From assembly GCF_006636215.1 (NCBI RefSeq), contig NZ_VIFM01000090.1, positions 1-38,330 on the forward strand: DNA of 38,330 nt, in the 5' to 3' direction. Positions 14,839-22,896 of the stretch are shown piece after piece (position 1 is the first letter of the stretch; each line of letters starts with the position of its first letter). Position numbers and translations under genes: made by a program. This DNA comes from Myxococcus llanfairpwllgwyngyllgogerychwyrndrobwllllantysiliogogogochensis (GTDB lineage: Bacteria > Myxococcota > Myxococcia > Myxococcales > Myxococcaceae). The notes below the pieces were generated by a model that saw only the letters and a program-made list of their open reading frames with translations, searched no databases and was not told where the DNA came from.

Positions 14839-15383
14839 CTGGGGAAGACTTTCCGGGGCGCGAGTCGGCCGACGACATGAAGGCCAATGCCGATGGCATC
14901 CCAGACGTTGTGGTGCTTTTCCGACGCGCGGGGGAGCTGCACGCGGAGGTGTTCGTGCGGGCGCTCGCCGAGACGCGCTTTGATGCGCTCGACCATGACG
15001 TCGCCGTCGAGCGTTCCCTTCCACTCGCGAGGCAGGTAGCTCCGTTCCGACGTTGCTCCCAACGCACCCGCGACGCGACCGACGACACCGGCAAGTTCGA
15101 TGAGGTCGTTCGGGTCGCCCTTGCTCTTCCCGGCCGTGTAGACCTGGGGGCACTCACTCGCGACGGTGATGGAGAGAGTCCCGCCTGCGGCCCTGAGCGG
15201 CTCCAGGAACGACGAAACGAACGCGGCCACCCCTTCGGCCATCCGAGCCCATGCCGAAAGCCCTCGGGCCTTCCGCTCGGGGTTGGTGGGCATGCCCGCC
15301 GCGAGCAGCTCGCCCGAGTCTAGGTCGAAGAGCGCGATGCCACATTCGCGAAGTCCGGGGTCAATCGCTAGGAGGAGCCTCAC
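14835..15383 (-). CDS. RuvC-like Holliday junction resolvase
   Basis: The 182-residue protein begins MRLLLAIDPGLRECGIALFD, with the catalytic Asp (D8) on the first beta strand as in RuvC/RNase H-fold nucleases. A second acidic residue is in VASECPQVYTAG (E77), and the C-terminal pair is in HHNVWDAIGIGLHVVG (H158, D162). RuvC-type enzymes cut four-way junctions and resolve replication or recombination intermediates, often debranching phage DNA before packaging. The GTG start overlaps the preceding small ORF by 4 nt and the stop overlaps the methyltransferase start by 4 nt, so the chain is coupled. Confidence 0.85.
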   Translation of the reverse strand: MRLLLAIDPGLRECGIALFDLDSGELLAAGMPTNPERKARGLSAWARMAEGVAAFVSSFLEPLRAAGGTLSITVASECPQVYTAGKSKGDPNDLIELAGVVGRVAGALGATSERSYLPREWKGTLDGDVMVERIKARLGERPHEHLRVQLPRASEKHHNVWDAIGIGLHVVGRLAPRKVFPR

Positions 15384-15553
15384 AGCTCGGCCACCTGGAA
15401 GCGAAGGGCCTCGGGCTCGCCACTCAGCGCCGACAACAAGCGCAGCTCGTGGAAGTCGGCGACGTCAAAGGTGACCGCGTCGTCGAGTTCCGCGTCGAGG
15501 TATGGACAATGAGGCGGCGGGAGCTGTTCGAGCGCGTCGTTCGGTACGGCCAT
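15380..15553 (-). CDS. Small 57-residue phage protein
   Basis: An ATG at 15553 opens a 57-codon frame (MAVPNDALEQLPPPHCPYLD ... RFQVAEL) ending in a TGA that overlaps the RuvC-like GTG start by 4 nt, the same coupling used throughout this operon. The product is acidic, with no signal or membrane segment and no recognised family. It is the first gene after start-associated repeat copy R1 (15581-15614), from which it is separated by 27 nt. The overlap and codon bias are the main reasons to accept it. Confidence 0.6.
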   Translation of the reverse strand: MAVPNDALEQLPPPHCPYLDAELDDAVTFDVADFHELRLLSALSGEPEALRFQVAEL

Positions 15554-15580
15554 GGAGCACCATTCAGGGTGAGTAGTCCT

Positions 15581-15614
15581 CCCGTAAATGAGTGCGGATT
15601 CCGGCCGTGGCTCA
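15581..15614 (-). repeat. Start-associated repeat copy R1
   Basis: A leftward copy between the polymerase stop and the 57-residue gene; the TGA stop of the polymerase is the first three bases of the repeat. Dyad CGGAATCCG and box CATTTA (15590-15585) are present. The start codon is 31 nt beyond the box, longer than in most copies. Confidence 0.85.
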
Positions 15615-17666
15615 GGCCGCGCGCTTCGCAGGGGGCTCCCAGACGAGCAGCCGCCCCGAGCTGTCGCGCACGGTTGCGACGTCCTTCGACATGATGCGGG
15701 ACAGGGCGGGCTCGGCTTCGATTGCTGGTGCCAAGTCGGGAGTCGTTTCCTTCATCGCTTCGCGCATCAGGTACGCCTTGCGCTCGGCTGCGTCGTGCAA
15801 CCGCTGCGGGTCGTCGGCGCGCAGTTCGCTAATCAGCTCGTCATGCACCATGAGGACGAGCCGCGAGCCGTAGAGGGGGGAGCGACGGTCGACGTACATC
15901 TCGCGACTGACGCGCCACATCGCGCGCTTGCACCCGACAGCCCCCAGGCCCTGAAAGGGCGTGTTGAGAATCTGGGTGTAGCCGCATGCCCCACGCAGGA
16001 TGTTGGCGCCCGGAATCATCACGTCGGCGAACCCGCCCCCGTAGGTGTGCGACTTCGCCCGGTGCTGTAGCTCGCGCTGTTCGGGCCACGCGTTGAGCCA
16101 CTTCGTGTCCAGTTCCTTCGCGACTTCGACGCACGCCCGGCAGACCATCTTCGGCTTGCGCTGGACGGTCACAACGACGCGCTCGACACCGCAGACGTCT
16201 GCACGCTTCGCCAGCAGGCAGAACGAAACCCGGTCCTTTGCGCGCGCGTTGTAGACGAGCGAGCCACCCGTCATCCCGCCGCCCTTGCCGAAGTTGAGAA
16301 TCTTCGCGAGCTGGCGGAAGGCGACAGCGATGGGGTCCTTCGCCTTCACCTTCGCGAGCAACTCGTCGTAGTTCGCCCCGAGGAACTCGGCCGCGGCAAG
16401 GGTGTGGACGTCGAGCCCGCTGTTCAGGGCGTCCGCCATCTTCGAGAAGCCGAGTTCCCAGATGGCCCGCTGAGCCATGGTGCGAAGCTCAAGCCCGCCG
16501 TAGTCGACCGAGCAGTAGACGAACCCGGGCCGGGCCTCGTGGACCTCGCGAATGCCGCCCTTCTGGGGGAGCTGCTGATAGTCGCTGGAGACGCGCGTCG
16601 TGGACACCAGCACGTTGAAGCGCGGGTTGATGGGGGCCTCTGTGCCGGCCTCGACGACGTCCAGGTAGGTCGACTTGTACTTGTCGACGCGCCCGCTCTT
16701 GCCTAGGTTTTCGAGGAGCACGTCACCCGAGCCGAGCAGCGTGTCACGGTCGGTCGCGACCTGGCCGTCAGGGAATCTGTCGCTGGGCGCGGTGACGGGA
16801 GGCTGCCCGTCATAGGCGGCAGTCACGAGCGCCGCGAGTCGCTTCGAGTCCTTCGTCCCGTCGTCGCGGTAGATGCCTGCCGCCTGGAACTTGGCCCGGT
16901 TCTCGCTCCACTCTCGCTCGACGCGCTCACGGAGCTGGGCCACCGACGCGCCGTTCGTCCGCAGGCCCCAGATTGAGGCGAGGTGGAGCGCGAACGCGGC
17001 GCGCATCTGGTCGGCTTCGGCATGCAGGTTGCCGCCGTTGGGCGTCTCGCGAGCGATGGCTTCCTGCCGGAAGTAGACGTCGAGCGTGTGGCGAGCGTCG
17101 CGCTTCGGGTAGTCAGCGGCTTCCTTCGGCCAGCGCTCGACAGGGACGCCGTCGAGTTCCCCGTATCGCAAGCGCCACGCCTTCGGGTTCTTCTTCTCCT
17201 CGCTGATGTCGAGCCCGAGATGTCGTTGCACGAGGAGCGAGAGCGGGTAGCGGGCGCCCTCGTCGTCGTCGAGCTTCCGCCCCGTCGACGGGTCAACGCC
17301 GTACATGCCCCGGGCGATGTCGATAAGGGCTTCGCGGACCTGGACGCAATGCAGCCGGCCCGCTTCGAGCGCCGCGAAGATGGGCGCGACAAGGCTCGGG
17401 TCGTCCGCCGCCATCACTCCGAGGTCGTAGGGGAGATTCGCGCCGACGATATCGGTGTCGGGGGCGGTGATGGCCTTGCGGAAGAACTTCCGGGCCTGTT
17501 CCTTGTCCAGCAGCCGTTCGCTACCGGGTTCGCGCGTCGCGATGCTGCCGCAGACGAGAGGGGGCGCAAGCAAGCCGGGCTGAATCAGCCACGTCTCCGT
17601 GTCGAACGACCAGACGTTCACGGTGTGCCTTGTGTGGAAGGTAGAGCGGCCCGTGTCGTGGGCCAT
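15612..17666 (-). CDS. Family A DNA polymerase with 3'-5' exonuclease domain
   Basis: The 684-residue protein has an N-terminal DnaQ-like proofreading domain: WSFDTETW (D22, E24), IVGANLPYD (N77, D81) and YPKRDARHTLDVY (Y186, D190). The family-A polymerase domain follows: motif A CSVDYGGLELR (D388), motif B RQLAKILNFGKGG (R451, K455, F459) and motif C LMVHDEL (H608-D609-E610). This is the replicative polymerase type of T7-like and many siphophages. Between motifs B and C lies an insertion with CLLAKRADVC (C483, C492) and CRAC (C509, C512), a likely zinc knuckle that standard PolA lacks. It is 33 nt downstream of the OB-fold gene, with which it probably shares the R2 transcript. Confidence 0.93.
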   Translation of the reverse strand: MAHDTGRSTFHTRHTVNVWSFDTETWLIQPGLLAPPLVCGSIATREPGSERLLDKEQARKFFRKAITAPDTDIVGANLPYDLGVMAADDPSLVAPIFAALEAGRLHCVQVREALIDIARGMYGVDPSTGRKLDDDEGARYPLSLLVQRHLGLDISEEKKNPKAWRLRYGELDGVPVERWPKEAADYPKRDARHTLDVYFRQEAIARETPNGGNLHAEADQMRAAFALHLASIWGLRTNGASVAQLRERVEREWSENRAKFQAAGIYRDDGTKDSKRLAALVTAAYDGQPPVTAPSDRFPDGQVATDRDTLLGSGDVLLENLGKSGRVDKYKSTYLDVVEAGTEAPINPRFNVLVSTTRVSSDYQQLPQKGGIREVHEARPGFVYCSVDYGGLELRTMAQRAIWELGFSKMADALNSGLDVHTLAAAEFLGANYDELLAKVKAKDPIAVAFRQLAKILNFGKGGGMTGGSLVYNARAKDRVSFCLLAKRADVCGVERVVVTVQRKPKMVCRACVEVAKELDTKWLNAWPEQRELQHRAKSHTYGGGFADVMIPGANILRGACGYTQILNTPFQGLGAVGCKRAMWRVSREMYVDRRSPLYGSRLVLMVHDELISELRADDPQRLHDAAERKAYLMREAMKETTPDLAPAIEAEPALSRIMSKDVATVRDSSGRLLVWEPPAKRAA

Positions 17667-17698
17667 CCGCCGACGGAAGAGCGCCGCCGGACGTCAGC

Positions 17699-18229
17699 TC
17701 AGTAGAGGGCGTCGGCGAGCGCAGGGAGCTTGCTGGCCTTGCGGGCCTGCTCGACCTGCGCGAGCTGCTCGTCGTTCAGCTCGACGTGGGACCAGCGATA
17801 GCCGCTGATGACCTTGCCGGCGTGGCCCTCCTTCGCGGGGAGTTGCTTGGGGAAGACCTCGCAGCGAACCAGGAGATGGGTGCCCGCCTGCCGCTCGTCG
17901 AAGAACTTCTTCAGCGCGGCCGGGTTGGCGAACTCGTACTCGTCCGCGCCGACCAGCGTCATCAGGAAGGACTTGAAGCGCCCGCCGCCGCCCTTCTTCG
18001 CGTCACTGAGGTTCTCGACGTAGTCGACCATCTCACCGGCCCGGCTCGGCGACTCGCCTCCCGCCAGGGGCTCGGACTCGCGGACCTTCAGCTCGGCGAT
18101 GGCCGAGTCGCCCTTGAAGCCTTCCTTCGTTCGGATGACCGCCACTTCGAGAAGGTAGCTTCCGAAGCGCGGATAGCGCCCGCCCGCCGCAGCCTGCGCG
18201 GTGGCAATCTTCGTGAGTGCGTTGTTCAT
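17699..18229 (-). CDS. Probable OB-fold single-stranded DNA-binding protein
   Basis: The 176-residue protein is compatible with phage ssDNA-binding OB folds: strands YLLEVAVIRTKEGFKGDSAI and ELKVRESEP, a GEMVDYV turn, KSFLMTLVGAD, and a C-terminal stretch HLLVRCEVFPK ... KVISGYRWSHVEL. No strong catalytic motif is present. Its immediate downstream gene is the DNA polymerase, the usual place for an SSB. The family assignment is by fold pattern and context, not by a signature, so confidence is moderate. It follows repeat R2 by about 50 nt; no clear Shine-Dalgarno precedes the ATG. Confidence 0.6.
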   Translation of the reverse strand: MNNALTKIATAQAAAGGRYPRFGSYLLEVAVIRTKEGFKGDSAIAELKVRESEPLAGGESPSRAGEMVDYVENLSDAKKGGGGRFKSFLMTLVGADEYEFANPAALKKFFDERQAGTHLLVRCEVFPKQLPAKEGHAGKVISGYRWSHVELNDEQLAQVEQARKASKLPALADALY

Positions 18230-18280
18230 GGTTACGTGGGCCCTTCGGCTTGGGTTGCGTCAGCGAGGAAGTGCGCTGAC

Positions 18281-18315
18281 CCCACGTAAATGAGTGCGGA
18301 TTCCGAGAGTGGCCC
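18281..18315 (-). repeat. Start-associated repeat copy R2
   Basis: A leftward copy upstream of the ssDNA-binding gene, with GGCCACTCTCGGAATCCGC and a CATTTA box (18292-18287). A GTG inside the repeat opens a 17-codon frame ending in TAA 2 nt before the ATG of the downstream gene, a possible leader peptide. Confidence 0.85.
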
Positions 18316-18488
18316 AAGCCTAACGCTCGAATCCGACTTAGAGCGCCAGGAGGGGCTTTCCCTGTGAACTGGGAATTGCCTAGGATAACGTGTGTGCGAG
18401 ACTCTACCTCGGCACGCGCGGCAACTCGTCAGGTAGTCCCAAAATGGACCGGGGACCCAGCAAATGGGTGAAGAAGGGGCACGGACAA

Positions 18489-19451
18489 ATGAACCACGAA
18501 ACATCCGACCTATTTAGCTACCGTGGAGATGACCTGGGCGATGAGGGTTACTCCGTATACAAGCATCTGCGCGACTCAGAACTCTGCGAAGGCGACCGCG
18601 CCTATATCAACGAGCTTTGGCGGCAGTTCCAGTCACTAGGCTTGGCGGACCCATCGTTTGTCGAAAGATTCCGAGCGGAGTGCCCCGCCCGTATCTGGGA
18701 GATGCGCCTTGCTTGTACGCTGACGAATTGGGGCATCAAGCTGATTCCGTCTAAAGATCCCGGTGCTGGAATGGATTTTGGAATCGACCTCAATGAAGGC
18801 GGGCGTGCCCTTTGGATCGAGGCCACTGTTCCTCTGCCTGGAGACGAGAAAAGCGAAGATCGCGTGTCGGTGCCACAATGTCAGGCTATTTTCGGAAACG
18901 AACTCGACCGAACCACGGCTCTTCGTTATCTAAATTCAATCAACAATAAGCGCAGACAGTTTTCAAGGGCTCTCACTTCTGGACTGGTGGCCCCCGACGA
19001 TGGGGTCATTATTGCAATTAGCGGCTCCTATCTTCCTGAACGCGAGCGGTCCGGGAGCTTTCCGCTAATTGTTAAGGCGCTATTCGGATTGGGCGAACCC
19101 ACCTTCGTCACGGAAATTGGTTCCGGCAGGGTGCGCCGAGGTCCCTCCGAACGGCGTCCTTCCTTCAGGAAGAGCAGTGGAAAGGATGTTTCAGCCCGCC
19201 TCTTCTGTTCGACTGAGGCAGATGAGATTACCGGCGTACTTTTCGACCAACCTCACGTCAAGAACCGGCCCGAAGTGTATGGGCGCCCAGCCGGTGATGA
19301 TTTTGTTCTCGTACACAATCCATTCGCACGGCTTCCACTAATCGAGGGGCAGTTCCGCTGCGGGCGAGAGTATCACAATGTGATTAACTGCATTGACCAC
19401 CGGAACAGTTTCGGTGGTAATGCCCAAGCTGAAGAACAGCACGAGGAATAG
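18489..19451 (+). CDS. PD-(D/E)XK-like protein, inserted cargo gene (moron)
   Basis: The 320-residue product of the MNHETSDLF start is the only rightward gene in the leftward replication arm, and it is clearly more AT-rich than its neighbours. Residues around RIWEMRLACTLTNWGIKL, GAGMDFGIDL and RALWIEATVPLPG match the E ... D ... E-x-(K/T) order of a PD-(D/E)XK nuclease core, as in many restriction-endonuclease-like proteins, though the last position is Thr (EAT), not Lys. The rest is unrecognised. An independently transcribed cargo gene of this kind is typically a lysogenic-conversion or superinfection-exclusion function; this is inference. It converges with the helicase gene (19521-21527). 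Confidence 0.6.
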   Translation: MNHETSDLFSYRGDDLGDEGYSVYKHLRDSELCEGDRAYINELWRQFQSLGLADPSFVERFRAECPARIWEMRLACTLTNWGIKLIPSKDPGAGMDFGIDLNEGGRALWIEATVPLPGDEKSEDRVSVPQCQAIFGNELDRTTALRYLNSINNKRRQFSRALTSGLVAPDDGVIIAISGSYLPERERSGSFPLIVKALFGLGEPTFVTEIGSGRVRRGPSERRPSFRKSSGKDVSARLFCSTEADEITGVLFDQPHVKNRPEVYGRPAGDDFVLVHNPFARLPLIEGQFRCGREYHNVINCIDHRNSFGGNAQAEEQHEE

Positions 19452-19520
19452 CGTGCCAGCGGTGGGCTCTAAATAGCGACGACGGGTTGGTTGCTGTTGG
19501 CGGACTTGTTGCCCCCTCCT

Positions 19521-21527
19521 TCAACCTTGACATGTGTTGGTCGCGTGCATTCCGAAACAAAGTTTCTGCGGCGTGCCTTCCGTCTGTTCGATGAACCGGG
19601 CGAAGTCGCGGGCCTTCTGGAAGGCCCCGACTAGCTCGTCGGTGTGCTGATACAGCTCCACCTCGACTTCGTCGGCGAGCTGCCCTTGTCGGTGGCACCG
19701 GCCGATGGCCTGTTCCCACGCGGCCCCATCCGCTGGCGGGTTCACGAACAGCATCCGCGAGAACATCGTCAGGTTCTTGCCCGTCCCATGGGCGCGCAGC
19801 GAGGCGACGATGGAGCGCTTCCCACTCTCCCGGATGATGGTCGCCGACGCTTCCGGACCACCGCCATAGAAGGGCACGCCCGCCGCCTTAGCGATGCGCT
19901 CGCCGAGTTCCGGGAACTCAACCCATACGATTCCCGGCTGCCCCTTGCGCAGCGCCCACTTCGCCGCGTCGTTCACGATGAAGTCGGACAGCCACACGGC
20001 CTCCGTGACGTGGACGATGCGCTTGTGAATCTCGCCCCAGGTGGGCCAGGACACCGCGCGCCACGTGGGCAGCTCGCCGTCATAGGGCGGGGACTGGTGG
20101 GCGCGAATCGCCGCACGAACGAGCAGCCCAGGGGAGTCGAGGTGCTCGGCGGGGCGCTTGAGGCGCTCGCGCAGCTCCCGGTTGAACTCCTGCCGCCGCG
20201 AGAACCAGCGAAGGATCAGCTCGGGGTCCTGCGGCACTCCCTGAATGGCCGGATAGCGCCAGCGATGGAAGAAGCCGCTCGCGAGCTGACGCGCGCAGAC
20301 GACGCGTTGCAGCTCGTCGACGAACTCTTCACCGTCGGGGCGTTGCCCGCCGAGCGCGGTTTGAATGTGGGCGAGCAGCTCGTCGGGCACCTTGCCCGGG
20401 TCGCGCGTGCGGATAGTGAGCGACATGCCGACGGCGCTTTCGTCCGTGGCCACGACACCCGGCGTCGCGTTACGCCACCGTCGATAGGCATCGCGCACCC
20501 GTCGACGCTCGCGGTCGGCTTCGTTCTCGCCTTCGAGCGGCGCGAGTGGGTGTGACGGGTCGACGAGCTTGAGCAGCTCTCCAGGAGGCGCGGCGACGAG
20601 CCCCGGGTCCAGTGCCGAAGCCCACTCCTCGACGACGTGATGCTTGAGCGGTAGTGGGCTGCCGTCACGTAGCGCGTACTCTGCGAGGTGGGCGTAGTCC
20701 TTGACCGTTCTCGTCGCCAGGGTGCCCGACTGGGCCACGAGGCGCGTTTCGGGATGCTGTTCCAGGTAGCGAAGGAATCGGCCCGTGCGCGCGCTCTTCC
20801 GGTCCTTCAGCTTGTGGGCCTCGTCGCAGACGATGAGGTCCGGCCGGATGCGCGTCAGGAGGTCAGTGCCTTCCTGGGTTGAGAACTTCTCGTAGGTGAT
20901 GACGTGGAGAACGGGCAAGCCAGGTCGGAACCATCGGCCGCCCGCGAGGTTGGGCAAGCGCCAATGCCCGCCGTAGAAGTTCCAGTCAACGTCGATGAGC
21001 TGGGCGCGCAGGTTGGACGGCAGGAGGAGCACTGCGACCTTGCACCCGGGCATTGCGAGCGGAAGCAGGAGGTCGATCAGAGTCTTCCCGTGGCCCACGC
21101 CGATAGGGAAGAGTCCGCCCCCCGTGCGCGCAGCTTCCAGGAGGGCAAGGCGCTGGATGGGGAGCAACGAGGATGGGCAACGTTTCCCGAGCGTCCCGCA
21201 GACGCAGGGCGTTCCAGGTGGGGCGCGCAGCGAGGCTTCCAGCGTGGCGAAGTCCGCGCGGCTGTAGCTCCCAGCAAGGTCTCGACGCGGCAGGTTGAGC
21301 ACGCGAGCGAGGTCCGGAGACCAGCCAACGGGCTGCCCCTTCGCGATGGTGGCGCGATCACCCGTGAGCTTCGCAAGGGCGACAGGCGCAACGGTAGCGG
21401 GACAGTCGGCAAGAGGCGCCGCGCCCGGGTTCAGCCGGTGGAGAAGTCTCATGCTGGGAAGGGCAAGCGCCCCGCCAGCCGAAGCCGACGGGGCCTGTGG
21501 CGCGCTGTCAGCGAACGCCGCGAACAA
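19521..21527 (-). CDS. SF2 DNA helicase (SNF2-like)
   Basis: The protein has up to 668 residues. Motifs: CVCGTLGKRC (C108, C110, C117, a possible zinc site), I PIGVGHGKTL (143-149), II VCDEAHKL (DEAH 235-238), III AQSGTLATRT, and VI AIGRCHRQGQ near residue 600. These are the ordered SF2/SNF2 ATPase motifs; phage members unwind or remodel DNA in replication and recombination. The frame begins at a TTG (21527) overlapping the Cas4-like stop by 20 nt; an in-frame ATG at 21452 (MRLLHRLNPG) is an alternative start, and neither has a convincing Shine-Dalgarno. It shares a transcript with the Cas4-like gene. Confidence 0.9.
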   Translation of the reverse strand: MFAAFADSAPQAPSASAGGALALPSMRLLHRLNPGAAPLADCPATVAPVALAKLTGDRATIAKGQPVGWSPDLARVLNLPRRDLAGSYSRADFATLEASLRAPPGTPCVCGTLGKRCPSSLLPIQRLALLEAARTGGGLFPIGVGHGKTLIDLLLPLAMPGCKVAVLLLPSNLRAQLIDVDWNFYGGHWRLPNLAGGRWFRPGLPVLHVITYEKFSTQEGTDLLTRIRPDLIVCDEAHKLKDRKSARTGRFLRYLEQHPETRLVAQSGTLATRTVKDYAHLAEYALRDGSPLPLKHHVVEEWASALDPGLVAAPPGELLKLVDPSHPLAPLEGENEADRERRRVRDAYRRWRNATPGVVATDESAVGMSLTIRTRDPGKVPDELLAHIQTALGGQRPDGEEFVDELQRVVCARQLASGFFHRWRYPAIQGVPQDPELILRWFSRRQEFNRELRERLKRPAEHLDSPGLLVRAAIRAHQSPPYDGELPTWRAVSWPTWGEIHKRIVHVTEAVWLSDFIVNDAAKWALRKGQPGIVWVEFPELGERIAKAAGVPFYGGGPEASATIIRESGKRSIVASLRAHGTGKNLTMFSRMLFVNPPADGAAWEQAIGRCHRQGQLADEVEVELYQHTDELVGAFQKARDFARFIEQTEGTPQKLCFGMHATNTCQG

Positions 21528-22896
21528 CCACGCCGAAGGAGGGCTCCAGTGCCTCGACGACGACCTGCATCAGCTCCGAGTGTGCAAGACCCAGGGCCAA
21601 ATAGACGCCGGGAGGGGGCGGGTCATCGCGAACGGCCATCGCGAGCGCGCCTTTCCACTTACCGAAGCCGAGCGAGGAATCCGACCCAGCGAAGCGCAAG
21701 TCATCAACGCCCGCAGCCTGGGACACGCGACGTGCCATCGTGTCGACGTATTGTGTGAGCGACTCGGGCTGTAGGACACCCCAGGCCGTTGGAATGCAGT
21801 CGATGAACAGCGCTTGGACGCCCAGGTCCTTCACAGGATTTCCTGAGCCCTCGTGCTCCGACACCGATGAGTCGTGGGTGGTGATGGCGGCTGCTGGCTG
21901 AGTGGGCTCGGGCCTCGACGACTTCGGCGGTCGCCCTCGACGCTTCGGCGCGGGCTGCTCGGTGGCCCCGGGGGCCACCTGGACGGGCGCGGGCTGGGGC
22001 GCGTCGGGCGGCAGGATGGCGGGCAGCTCCAGGGCTTCGCGCTCAACCGCGGCGACCGTGGTGGGGACTGATTCGGAAGGCTTGCTGAGCAGCTTGTCGC
22101 GTAGGGACATCGTCTTGGTCTCTCCTGTGAGGCACTTCGCCATGAACGGACACCCGCCGTACTTGGTGCAGGCGGGGCCGTAGTTCGCGGGCACGTCGGC
22201 AGCTCGGGCGGCTTGCGCGTGCGCCTTCATCTGTTCGACCTGGGGTTCGACCTTCGTCCGCCACTCGCGCGCGACGTGCTCGACGGGCACGGAGGCGAGG
22301 ACGGACACGGCAAGGCGTTGGCCTCGAGTCTGGTAGTAGAGGTGCTCCAATTCCAGTTCGCGCAGGCCCGGGAAGCGTTCGACCTGGCTGAGTGCCCACG
22401 CGGCATAGCCGATCATTTGCAGGCCGGGTTCCGTGTTGGCATCGGCGAGTTGCTCGGGCGTCGCGGCGTTTCTCGCGACGTTGCTCGTGAACTTGTGGTC
22501 GGTGATTCGCAGGACGCCGTCAGTGGCGAGCTGTCGAGCATCCACGAGGTCGATGAAGCCGGTGAAGGGGATGCCACCCGCCGTCAGTGGCGGGGCACCG
22601 TCGAGGGGCTGTTCGACGAGCAGGTCGGGGCCGGGCGTCGGCAGGAGATGGGCACCCGCCTTCGCGAACGCGCCGAGCACGTCTTCGCCCGTCGACAGGT
22701 AGTGCTCAAGCTGAGCGTGCCCCTCGGTGCCGACCTGCTGTGCCCCCGTGGTTGGCTCGGGCAACCGCAACACCTTGGCGAAGTACCAAGCACGGGGGCA
22801 CAGCTTGTGTTTCTTGAGCTGAGACACGCTCAAGCGCTGGATGACTCCTGCAATGACTGAGTGGGCGCGGTGGGAGCCTTCGATGGTGAGTGGCAC
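21508..22896 (-). CDS. Cas4-like PD-(D/E)XK nuclease with Fe-S cysteines
   Basis: The 462-residue protein shows RecB/Cas4-family features: KLCPRAWYF (C33), GTEGHAQLEHYL (H60), FTGFIDLVD (D116), LRITDHKFTS (D133-x-K135), LQMIGYAAW (Q160, Y164), and a C-terminal cysteine set in ACTKYGGCPFMAKC (C243, C249, C255). With C33 these can hold a [4Fe-4S] cluster, as in Cas4/AddB-type exonucleases. A proline-rich linker (about 300-345) and an extra C-terminal domain of about 110 residues follow. No CRISPR locus is near, so this is a phage recombination or end-processing nuclease. The GTG start is set by repeat R3; the gene overlaps the methyltransferase 3' end by 67 nt. Confidence 0.82.
   Translation of the reverse strand: MPLTIEGSHRAHSVIAGVIQRLSVSQLKKHKLCPRAWYFAKVLRLPEPTTGAQQVGTEGHAQLEHYLSTGEDVLGAFAKAGAHLLPTPGPDLLVEQPLDGAPPLTAGGIPFTGFIDLVDARQLATDGVLRITDHKFTSNVARNAATPEQLADANTEPGLQMIGYAAWALSQVERFPGLRELELEHLYYQTRGQRLAVSVLASVPVEHVAREWRTKVEPQVEQMKAHAQAARAADVPANYGPACTKYGGCPFMAKCLTGETKTMSLRDKLLSKPSESVPTTVAAVEREALELPAILPPDAPQPAPVQVAPGATEQPAPKRRGRPPKSSRPEPTQPAAAITTHDSSVSEHEGSGNPVKDLGVQALFIDCIPTAWGVLQPESLTQYVDTMARRVSQAAGVDDLRFAGSDSSLGFGKWKGALAMAVRDDPPPPGVYLALGLAHSELMQVVVEALEPSFGVVVRGVR

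Noticed and set aside
13753-14880. Long + strand open frames opposite the methyltransferase, polymerase, helicase and primase genes
   Set aside because: They are antisense shadows typical of very GC-rich DNA: Arg/Ala/Gly/Pro-rich, no domains, no Shine-Dalgarno. The clear catalytic motifs lie on the - strand.
13891-15153. Long upstream extension of the cytosine methyltransferase to 15153
   Set aside because: The extra part is basic low-complexity sequence lying over the RuvC-like gene in another frame; the GTG at 14838 with 4-nt overlap is the natural start.
18232-18504. Leftward 90-codon ORF upstream of the ssDNA-binding gene
   Set aside because: Composition is not protein-like before R2, and it overlaps the promoter area of the oppositely oriented cargo gene. 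Only the 17-codon tail inside and after R2 is noted as a possible leader.
21508-22896. Cas4-like nuclease as evidence of a CRISPR-Cas system
   Set aside because: No other Cas proteins and no repeat-spacer array; stand-alone Cas4-like nucleases are common in phages.
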